Notes under the pieces: model-generated | What the model was told of the DNA's origin: nothing | The model's database searches: none | Seen by the model: the letters and a program-made list of their open reading frames with translations, nothing else | Part shown: positions 1 to 5,635 of the stretch, one piece after another | Numbering within the stretch: the first letter of the stretch is position 1 | Layout of the letters: each line of letters starts with the position of its first letter | Program-made: the position numbers and the translations under genes | Assembly: GCA_015063655.1 (NCBI GenBank) | Contig: SVTU01000023.1 | Location: 1-14,133 of the forward strand | Source: Oscillospiraceae bacterium | GTDB taxonomy: Bacteria; Bacillota; Clostridia; Oscillospirales; CAG-272 | Length of the DNA stretch: 14,133 nucleotides | Direction: 5' to 3'

Positions 1-14
1 AAAGTGAGGAACGT

Positions 15-1277
15 ATGAAAAGGATTGTATGCCTTATGCTGTGCTTTGTGATGATGATAGGTATGCTTGCGTCCTGTCAACAAAAGCCCGAGGGCGAGGA
101 GACTACGCCGGCGCCCGAGGAGACCACCCTTCCGCCCTTTGAGGGCTTTGAGGGCCTGAGCCTTGCGGGTGCGGATATTAAGCAGTATACCATCGTGTAT
201 GCCCAAAGCCCGTTTGCAGCACAAATGGCAAATGATGATTTCGGTTTGTTTGATAACGCTGATTTTGATAAGCAAACGGCGAAGGCGCTGGCCTCGCTGA
301 TCAAAAAGGCGTTTGGCGCAGAGCTTAGCGTGGTGTGTGACGATACCGCTCCCGTAGGCGAGTATGAGATTTTGGTTGGTCTTACCAACCGTGCCGAGAG
401 CAAGAAGAGTGCCGTTTCTTCTCTGAAATCGGATCAGTTCCTTCTGCGTATGGACGGCAAGAAGCTTGTGGTGTGTGGCGGTGAGTACGGCACGACCTGG
501 CATGCCGCCGAGGCGTTCTCCGCTTGGCTTACGGCCGAGGCCGAGGCACGCAACACAAAGCCTAATTTGGAGAAGGATCTGTCGGGCACGTACCGTCTCA
601 AGAGAGTGGCGCTTATCGGAGACAGCCTGACCTACGGCGATGGCTCTACGGGCTATACCTCAACGGCATATTTTACCTATCCCGCACAGCTTCAGCGCAT
701 GATGTGGAAGGATTATCTGTTCTTTAATTACGGTGAGTGCGGTAAGACGATGCGCTATGACAGCGCCATGAATCAAGCAACCACCTTTAATAAGACGGGT
801 AAGTACAAGGGCTCGGAGACCTATACAAAGCTCATGGGTAGCAGTGAGAGCTTTGACCTGGTTGTGATCATGCTGGGAACAAACGATACCAAGGTGGATA
901 CATCTTGGTCGTCTCCCGCTGACGATACGCTCTTTAAGAACGCCATGGCGGACCTTGTGAGCGACGTAAAGAAGAAAAGCTCCAACGCTGAGTTTATCAT
1001 CATGACGGCCCCCAAGACCAACCCCTCCAACAGCTCAAGCTTTGCATTGCCGTTTATCGTTGGCGTGCAGAAGGCAGGGGCTGCGGAGCTCAAGAACAAG
1101 GGCGAGAAGGTGTCCCTCTTCGATATGCGTGCCTATACCGAGGCCAACGCCAAGGCGGCAGTTCACTTTAAGGACTCCGTTCATTATAACGACTTGGGCT
1201 ACCAGATGCTGGCCAAGGGCGTTAAGGAGGCTATCGAGGCGCACGATAAGGGCGTGGCAAGTCCCTATTATTCGTAA
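15..1277 (+). CDS. SGNH/GDSL-family hydrolase lipoprotein
   Basis: Predicted secreted, lipid-anchored esterase or acetylhydrolase of the SGNH superfamily, 420 aa. Residues 1-20 form a short basic then hydrophobic signal peptide ending in a lipobox (L18-A19-S20-C21); C21 would be lipidated, and a Pro/Glu/Thr-rich linker (about 22-45) follows. Residues about 55-195 look like an alpha/beta domain with an 'EILVGLTNR' strand resembling N-terminal domains of some carbohydrate-active enzymes (tentative). The C-terminal catalytic domain starts near 197 with block I 'GDSLTYG' (nucleophile S204), has block III 'GTND' (G288, N290) and block V 'DSVH' (D387, H390), so the catalytic residues are present. 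The start is supported by GAGGA at 6-10. It is followed by its own terminator, so it is likely the end of its transcript; its promoter lies left of the window. The substrate cannot be read; acetylated polysaccharide or cell-wall glycan is a guess. Confidence 0.9.
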   Translation: MKRIVCLMLCFVMMIGMLASCQQKPEGEETTPAPEETTLPPFEGFEGLSLAGADIKQYTIVYAQSPFAAQMANDDFGLFDNADFDKQTAKALASLIKKAFGAELSVVCDDTAPVGEYEILVGLTNRAESKKSAVSSLKSDQFLLRMDGKKLVVCGGEYGTTWHAAEAFSAWLTAEAEARNTKPNLEKDLSGTYRLKRVALIGDSLTYGDGSTGYTSTAYFTYPAQLQRMMWKDYLFFNYGECGKTMRYDSAMNQATTFNKTGKYKGSETYTKLMGSSESFDLVVIMLGTNDTKVDTSWSSPADDTLFKNAMADLVSDVKKKSSNAEFIIMTAPKTNPSNSSSFALPFIVGVQKAGAAELKNKGEKVSLFDMRAYTEANAKAAVHFKDSVHYNDLGYQMLAKGVKEAIEAHDKGVASPYYS

Positions 1278-1295
1278 AAATCAGATCAAAACGCT

Positions 1296-1326
1296 GAGCC
1301 GTTCCCACATCGGGAACGGCTCTTTT
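1296..1326 (+). terminator. Rho-independent terminator after the lipoprotein gene
   Basis: An 11-bp perfect stem, GAGCCGTTCCC (1296-1306) with GGGAACGGCTC (1312-1322), has a 5-nt loop and is followed by TTTT (1323-1326). It lies 18 nt after the TAA of the SGNH hydrolase gene and isolates that gene from the next unit. Confidence 0.93.
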
Positions 1327-1411
1327 AGCTTCCTGTTTTTTCCATGGTTTGTCAATAAAATAACGGTTTTGTGCGGAATGCCGAAATTTCAAAAAAGTTT
1401 TGAAAAAAGGG

Positions 1412-1439
1412 TTGACAACACCCCGTTTTTTGTTATAAT
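1412..1439 (+). promoter_or_regulatory. Sigma-A-type promoter of the ABC exporter operon
   Basis: TTGACA (1412-1417) and TATAAT (1434-1439) both match consensus, with a 16-nt spacer. The DNA upstream is rich in A- and T-runs, like an UP element. Transcription should start near 1446. A dyad TTTCAAAA-AAG-TTTTGAAA (1387-1405) lies just upstream, and the -35 box overlaps the palindrome GTTGACAAC (1411-1419); either could be an operator, but that is not established. Confidence 0.88.
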
Positions 1440-1452
1440 GCAAGTGAAATCA

Positions 1453-1529
1453 GGTGTGGTTTACCGTGCTCTGCCACACCGCGCGAAATTCATTTTCGAT
1501 GACGTGTGCGAGCGCTTTGCTGCGCACAC
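1453..1529 (+). other. Structured 5' leader with two hairpins
   Basis: Between the predicted transcription start and the exporter gene the RNA can form two stems: GGTGTGG (1453-1459) with CCACACC (1474-1480), and GTGTGCG (1504-1510) with CGCACAC (1523-1529), the latter extendable inward by about 3 bp around a bulge. There is no T-run after either, so they are not terminators. I do not recognise a known riboswitch or protein-binding leader. The structure may be incidental. Confidence 0.35.
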
Positions 1530-1562
1530 AGAGAACCCTTGATGTGGGGAAAGGAAAACGAA

Positions 1563-3920
1563 ATGAAAAGAAACGAAGGGGCCGACCGTCGCATGACGAG
1601 CGAGGAGATCGGCAAAAAAAACGCGGGAGCCTTCAAAAAGGTCGCCAAGGAACGCTTCGCAAACGGCACAGACGGCTTTTTGGTCAATCGGGAGATACCC
1701 GATGCCATTGCCGACCGTATGACGGAGGTGCTGGAGACAGACGAGCGGTGTTTGTTTGCAGTGGTGGCGGACCTAACGCCCGAGGGGACGTACGGAGATA
1801 CCGTGCTGCTGGTAACGGACAGACGGTTCTTTGTCGTAGACGAGAAGCGGGCAAGGGAGTATGCCTTTGAGAGCGTGCTGACCGCCAAGGTCAAGCGCAT
1901 GTACGGCAATGCCGTGATCCTGCTTGAATCCAAGGGCGGTAAAAAGAGAAAGATCTTTCATTTCACCTATGCTGTCGCCAGCCTGTGCGAGATGGCGGCA
2001 ACGTATATCCAAAATATAGCGGACGGGGCGGAGAGAAGCTATGAGCTGGAGGTCGTGGAAGCGACCTATGGTAAGCTCAACTGCACCTGCCCGAAGTGCG
2101 GCAGAACGCTCATTCGCCCCGGTGCTGAGTGTATCCATTGCCAATCCAAGTCCAAAATCGTTTCCAAGCTGATCAAATACGTCAAGCCCGAGGTCAAGAC
2201 ACTGATCATTTGTATCATTCTGTCTATCATCACCACGGCGATCGCTCTCTTGCCGCCCTTTATGACACAGACCATCGTGGACGACGTGCTGCCCATGAAA
2301 GCAACGGGAGAGATCGAGCAGGCACTCGCCAAGCTTGGCATTCTCGTGCTTTCCTTGTTGCTTGCCTACGTGGTGCATTACGCACTCGGTGCGTTGCGCG
2401 GCTATCTGCTCCGATGCAGCGGTGACCGCATGGTTATGAATTTGCGTAACGACGTGTATGAGAAGGCGCAGCGGCTTCCCATGAAGTTTTACGATAAGAC
2501 CTCCACAGGCTCGGTCATCAACCGCATCAGCGGCGATACCGCCACCATTCAGCAGTTTATTCTGAAGGTTACGCAGGAATGCCTGGTGCAGGCACTGCTA
2601 CTCGTTGGCATTGTGATCATCATGTTCTGCATGAACCCGCTCCTGACGCTGATCTCCCTCATTCCCATTCCGTTTGTGGTCATCGGCTCTCGCTTCTTCT
2701 CCAAAAAGATACGCCCCTTCTATCAGCGTATCTGGCGGCGTTGGACGGCGGTGACCTCTATCATGACCGACACCATCCCCTGTGTGCGTGTGGTCAAATC
2801 CTTCGCCAGCGGTGACAGAGCCACGGAAAAATTCAGCAAATACAATAAGGAATGGTTCCGTGTAGACACACGCTCGGCCAAGATCACGCAGGTCTTCCCG
2901 TGTGTGATCGGCTTTTGTGTGACCTGCGGCTCGCTCCTGATCTGGGCGATCGGCGGACGCTGGGCCTTGGTGGGTGAGGTGACGGCAGGTACGCTGGTGT
3001 CCTTCATCTCCTACGCCTCTATGTTCTACAATCCCGTTAACTTCTTTGCTCATCTTTCTGACTCGTATCAGTCTGCTTTGGTGGCGATCGAGCGCATCTT
3101 GGATATTTTGGATGCCGAGCCGGAGTACAATAAGCCCGATGGCATCAAGCCCAAAAAGCTTGAGGGACGCATTGAGTTCCGCAACGTCAATTTTTCCTTT
3201 GACAAGACCAAGAAAACACTGTCGAATATCAACCTGACCATAGAGCCCGGTGACATTGTGGGTATTGTGGGCACCACGGGCTCGGGTAAGTCCACGCTGA
3301 TCAATCTTCTCATGCGCTTCTACGATACGTATGAGGGCGACATTTTGGTGGACGGTATCAACATCAAGGATATGGATCTTGACGCCTACCGTGCTTGCAT
3401 CGGCTACGTTCAGCAGGAGCCGATGATGTTCTCGGATACCATCTTCAGCAACATTGCCTACGGCGAGCCGAGGGCCAGTGTGGAAAAGGTCATTCACGCC
3501 GCAGAGGTTGCCAATGCGCATGAGTTTATCGTTCGTCAGCCCGATGGCTACGATTCGATGCTTGGTGAGCGAGGCGTTGGCCTTTCGGGTGGTGAAAAGC
3601 AACGCTTGTCGATTGCCCGCGCTGTGCTAAAGAACCCCTCCGTGCTTGTGTTCGACGAGGCAACGGCGGCGGTGGATTCCGAGACGGAAAGCCTGATCCA
3701 GGAGGCCATTGAGCGTTTGATCTCGGGGCGCACCACGTTGATGATCGCCCACAGACTTTCCACGCTTCGTAAGGCAAACAAGATCGTGGTGGTGGACAAG
3801 GGTGAGATCATCGAATGCGGCTCGCACGACGAGCTGATGGCTCTTGGCGGCAAGTATCATAAGCTGATCGAAATACAATCCATGGGACAGCACCGAGAGG
3901 GGCTGACCATTCCCGATTGA
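1563..3920 (+). CDS. ABC exporter half-transporter with PH-like and zinc-ribbon N-terminal extension
   Basis: Membrane ATP-driven exporter of the fused type (membrane domain plus ATPase), 785 aa, longer than the usual 570-600 aa. I start it at ATG 1563, which has AAAGGA at 1550-1555; in-frame upstream starts (GTG 1506, ATG 1542) lack a site as good. Residues about 40-155 resemble a small beta-rich PH-like domain (tentative). A zinc ribbon follows: C176-x2-C179 and C190-x2-C193. Six membrane helices lie at about 213-500. The ATPase has Walker A 'GTTGSGKST' (K576), a Q-loop in 'YVQQEP', signature LSGGE (674-678), Walker B ending D698-E699, and H730 of the H-loop, so it should be active and work as a homodimer. 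It is first in an operon with DUF1854 (17-nt gap) and a DarA-like gene. Proteins of this kind paired with DUF1854 are named cyanophycin metabolism-associated ABC transporters in other bacteria. The cargo is unknown. Confidence 0.92.
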   Translation: MKRNEGADRRMTSEEIGKKNAGAFKKVAKERFANGTDGFLVNREIPDAIADRMTEVLETDERCLFAVVADLTPEGTYGDTVLLVTDRRFFVVDEKRAREYAFESVLTAKVKRMYGNAVILLESKGGKKRKIFHFTYAVASLCEMAATYIQNIADGAERSYELEVVEATYGKLNCTCPKCGRTLIRPGAECIHCQSKSKIVSKLIKYVKPEVKTLIICIILSIITTAIALLPPFMTQTIVDDVLPMKATGEIEQALAKLGILVLSLLLAYVVHYALGALRGYLLRCSGDRMVMNLRNDVYEKAQRLPMKFYDKTSTGSVINRISGDTATIQQFILKVTQECLVQALLLVGIVIIMFCMNPLLTLISLIPIPFVVIGSRFFSKKIRPFYQRIWRRWTAVTSIMTDTIPCVRVVKSFASGDRATEKFSKYNKEWFRVDTRSAKITQVFPCVIGFCVTCGSLLIWAIGGRWALVGEVTAGTLVSFISYASMFYNPVNFFAHLSDSYQSALVAIERILDILDAEPEYNKPDGIKPKKLEGRIEFRNVNFSFDKTKKTLSNINLTIEPGDIVGIVGTTGSGKSTLINLLMRFYDTYEGDILVDGINIKDMDLDAYRACIGYVQQEPMMFSDTIFSNIAYGEPRASVEKVIHAAEVANAHEFIVRQPDGYDSMLGERGVGLSGGEKQRLSIARAVLKNPSVLVFDEATAAVDSETESLIQEAIERLISGRTTLMIAHRLSTLRKANKIVVVDKGEIIECGSHDELMALGGKYHKLIEIQSMGQHREGLTIPD

Positions 3921-3937
3921 CAAAAGGAGGGAAGAGC

Positions 3938-4423
3938 ATGGCAAAGTTTTTAGACGGACCGGAATGTCGCTTCGTGCGCACGGGCGACACGCAGGTGGAG
4001 CTTCATATTTATGCGGGAGAGGTGTATACGGGCTTAGAGCCGAGACGGCTGTTTCCCACCACGGGGCAGACGGAGTATATCTCACTGTTGGATGACGACC
4101 AAAAGGAGGTTGCCATCATACGCCGCTTGGATCGCTTGGATCCCGATTCCCGTGCGGCGGTCGAGGGCTGTCTTGCCGAATACTACATGATCCCCAAGAT
4201 CACCGCAATTTTGGGCGTGGTGGAAAAGTACGGCGTGCTGAAATGGCACACCGAGACGGATCACGGCCCGAGAACCTTCCAGATACGCAACCGAAGAACG
4301 GATATCAAAATGCTGTATGACGGCCGTGTGCTGGTTCGTGACAGTAACGATAACCGATATGAGATCGAAAACGTAGATGCGCTTGACCGTCATTCCCAGC
4401 GGCTGCTGTTTAACGAGACCTAA
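3938..4423 (+). CDS. DUF1854 family protein, partner of the ABC exporter
   Basis: Small soluble protein of 161 aa, with no signal peptide or membrane segment. It fits the DUF1854 family along most of its length: an 'EYISLLDDD' segment, 'LDPDSR', the aromatic-rich 'EYYMIPKI', a 'KWHTETDHGPR' strand, 'GRVLVRDSNDNRYEIE' and a final 'LDRHSQRLL'. Start 3938 is chosen because AAAGGAGG (3923-3930) sits 7 nt upstream; a TTG at 3917 in the same frame overlaps the exporter stop and has no such site. It lies 17 nt after the exporter and 22 nt before the DarA-like gene. The biochemical role of DUF1854 is unknown; in other bacteria it accompanies an ABC transporter near cyanophycin genes, so a regulatory or accessory subunit is a reasonable inference. 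Confidence 0.88.
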   Translation: MAKFLDGPECRFVRTGDTQVELHIYAGEVYTGLEPRRLFPTTGQTEYISLLDDDQKEVAIIRRLDRLDPDSRAAVEGCLAEYYMIPKITAILGVVEKYGVLKWHTETDHGPRTFQIRNRRTDIKMLYDGRVLVRDSNDNRYEIENVDALDRHSQRLLFNET

Positions 4424-4445
4424 TAAACAGAAGGAGAGAACCTAT

Positions 4446-4772
4446 ATGAAATTGATTTTGGCTATTATCAATAACGATGACAGCATCAATGCTTCCGCCG
4501 AGCTGAACAGCGCAGGCTTTTTTGTGACCCGCCTGTCTACCACAGGAGGCTTTTTGATGGTGGGTAACACCACGCTCCTGATCGGTACGGAGGATCAGGA
4601 TATCGACAAGGTAAAGGATATTTTGAAAAAGACGTGTGCCACACGCAAGCACGTGGCATCCACCAGAAATTCCTTAGGACGGGGGCTGAAGAACGACGGC
4701 CTGCCCGAGGAGGTTACGGTGGGCGGAGCCACCATGTTCGTGCTGACGGTGGATGAAATGGCAAAGCTGTGA
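4446..4772 (+). CDS. darA: DarA/PstA-type c-di-AMP receptor (PII-like protein)
   Basis: Small cytosolic signal-transduction protein of 108 aa, about the length of B. subtilis DarA (YaaQ) and S. aureus PstA, PII-like trimers that bind cyclic di-AMP. The family hallmark is present: T28, then 'STTGGFL' (31-37), 'GNTT' (40-43) and G47, followed by an 'EEVTVGGATMFVL' C-terminal strand. T28, G35, F36, L37, N41 and G47 match remembered ligand-contact positions; residue 26, which I recall as Arg in B. subtilis and S. aureus, is Phe here. AAGGAGAG (4431-4438) supports the start. In B. subtilis the gene sits near tmk and holB, whereas here it closes an ABC exporter-DUF1854 operon, suggesting a link between c-di-AMP and this transporter. 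Its targets are unproven. Confidence 0.93.
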   Translation: MKLILAIINNDDSINASAELNSAGFFVTRLSTTGGFLMVGNTTLLIGTEDQDIDKVKDILKKTCATRKHVASTRNSLGRGLKNDGLPEEVTVGGATMFVLTVDEMAKL

Positions 4773-4822
4773 GGCAAATTGCGGCGTGATCGCAAACAAT
4801 ATGAGAATACGGTGCTTCCAAG

Positions 4823-4860
4823 CAAGGGGCTGTCTTGATCGGTATCAGGACAGCCCCTTG
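4823..4860 (+). terminator. Strong hairpin, probable terminator of the exporter operon
   Basis: CAAGGGGCTGTC (4823-4834) pairs perfectly with GACAGCCCCTTG (4849-4860). Inner pairing (one G-T wobble at 4835/4848) extends the stem to about 17 bp around the loop CGGT (4840-4843). The following sequence, TGGTATTGTATA, is only loosely T-rich, so termination may be inefficient or the hairpin may mainly protect the 3' end. It is 50 nt after the darA stop and upstream of the pur promoter. Confidence 0.65.
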
Positions 4861-4925
4861 TGGTATTGTATAAAAAGAGTGCGTCGAAAAAGCGTTTTTT
4901 TTACGCTGTGAGGTCAATTCTTTTG

Positions 4926-4954
4926 TTGACTTTGCTGTCAGGTTATGTTATAAT
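4926..4954 (+). promoter_or_regulatory. Sigma-A-type promoter of the purine operon
   Basis: TTGACT (4926-4931) and TATAAT (4949-4954) are separated by an optimal 17 nt. Transcription should begin near 4961, just before the ZTP aptamer, leaving a leader of about 147 nt before purE. No second promoter is obvious before any downstream pur gene, so this one probably drives the whole operon. Confidence 0.92.
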
Positions 4955-4967
4955 AGAATGGTAAGGT

Positions 4968-5040
4968 TTTCTGTGACCGGCGGATAGATGGAACCAACCA
5001 TGTGGGAGCGGAAAATGATAGCATGCCGACCGCCTGGGCA
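4968..5040 (+). ncRNA. ZTP (pfl) riboswitch aptamer
   Basis: The leader carries the ZTP/pfl motif: a 5' domain with GACCGGCGG (4975-4983), a short stem ATGG (4988-4991) with CCAT (4998-5001), then GTGGGAG (5002-5008), a variable linker, and the near-invariant 3' segment CCGCCTGGGCA (5030-5040). GGCGG (4979-4983) can pair with CCGCC (5030-5034), as in the pseudoknot joining the two subdomains in this class. ZTP riboswitches sense ZMP/ZTP, which accumulate when 10-formyl-tetrahydrofolate is short, and usually switch on purine or one-carbon genes. The position between promoter and purE, and the operon content (purN and AICAR formyltransferase), fit this. Confidence 0.95.
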
Positions 5041-5087
5041 GTTCTTTTCGTACAGACATGGGAGAGGACTGTCCGGTTTTATTTTTT
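5034..5087 (+). terminator. Riboswitch-controlled intrinsic terminator
   Basis: CTGGGCAGTTC (5034-5044) pairs with GGACTGTCCGG (5066-5076), with some G-T wobbles and possible inward extension by T-A and T-G pairs. It is followed by the T-run TTTTATTTTTT (5077-5087). The 5' arm takes bases 5034-5040 from the conserved 3' end of the ZTP aptamer, so aptamer folding and terminator folding exclude each other. This is the classic ON-switch arrangement: ligand prevents termination and allows transcription of purE and the rest. Confidence 0.93.
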
Positions 5088-5107
5088 AAGAAGGAAAGGA
5101 TGTCAAG

Positions 5108-5605
5108 ATGAAGAAAATCGGTATTATTATGGGCAGTGACAGCGATCTGCCCGTTGTGGAAAAGGCCATTAACGTATGCCGTGAGTACGGTGTTCCGTTT
5201 GAGGTTCACGTGTATTCGGCACACCGCACGCCCGTTGAGGCAAAGGAGTTTTCGCAGAAGGCACGGGCCAACGGCTTTGGTGCGATCTTGGCCGCCGCAG
5301 GCATGGCTGCCCATTTAGCAGGCGCGATCGCCGCCAATACGACGCTGCCCGTGATCGGCATTCCCGTCAAATCCAAAAACCTTGACGGCATGGATGCTTT
5401 GCTGTCCACCGTGCAGATGCCCACGGGCATTCCCGTGGCTACCGTAGCCATCGACGGTGCGGCCAATGCCGCTTTGCTTGCCATTCAGATACTGGCTGTG
5501 ACCGACGAGGCGCTTGCCGAAAAGCTGGATCGGGCAAGAGAAGAGGGGGCGGCTAAGGTGCTGTCTAAGAATCAAGCTATTGAGAAAGCGTACAATACGC
5601 TTTGA
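5108..5605 (+). CDS. purE: N5-carboxyaminoimidazole ribonucleotide mutase (PurE, class I)
   Basis: Cytosolic enzyme of de novo purine synthesis, 165 aa, normal for the family. It converts N5-CAIR to CAIR. The N-terminal 'MGSDSD' (8-13), 'SAHRTP' (37-42), 'AAGMAAHL' and 'VKSKNLDGMDALLS' motifs are all present, including the histidine of SAHRT. SAHRT rather than SAHKT points to the class I mutase, which needs PurK to make its substrate; no purK is seen in the window. AAGGAAAGGA (5091-5100) supports the start. It is the first gene after the ZTP riboswitch and is followed by the purF-like gene after 30 nt. Confidence 0.97.
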   Translation: MKKIGIIMGSDSDLPVVEKAINVCREYGVPFEVHVYSAHRTPVEAKEFSQKARANGFGAILAAAGMAAHLAGAIAANTTLPVIGIPVKSKNLDGMDALLSTVQMPTGIPVATVAIDGAANAALLAIQILAVTDEALAEKLDRAREEGAAKVLSKNQAIEKAYNTL

Positions 5606-5635
5606 TGCGATCATAACAATCAGCGGAGGGAACCT

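Noticed and set aside
1506..1562. Upstream in-frame starts for the ABC exporter (GTG 1506, ATG 1542)
   Set aside because: They fall within or next to the leader hairpin and lack a good ribosome site; ATG 1563 has AAAGGA at ideal distance.
4891..4907. AGCGT-T7-ACGCT as an additional terminator
   Set aside because: The stem is only 5 bp with the T-run in the loop rather than after it, so it cannot act as an intrinsic terminator.
4968..5040. Purine (guanine/adenine) or PreQ1 riboswitch as an alternative for the pur leader
   Set aside because: The conserved loop and junction bases of purine aptamers are not seen, while the bipartite GGCGG...CCGCCTGGGCA pattern is that of the ZTP class.
4943..5314. 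Minus-strand open frame overlapping the pur promoter, riboswitch and start of purE
   Set aside because: It runs antisense through well-supported regulatory RNA and purE, and its translation resembles no family.
5108..5605. PurE as a class II AIR carboxylase
   Set aside because: The motif is SAHRTP rather than the SAHKT type of class II, and the C-terminal half matches class I.
5603..5635. Possible N-terminal extension of the PurF-like protein that would restore a Cys nucleophile
   Set aside because: A Cys codon (TGC 5606-5608) lies in frame, but there is no ATG, GTG or TTG between the TGA at 5603 and the ATG at 5636.
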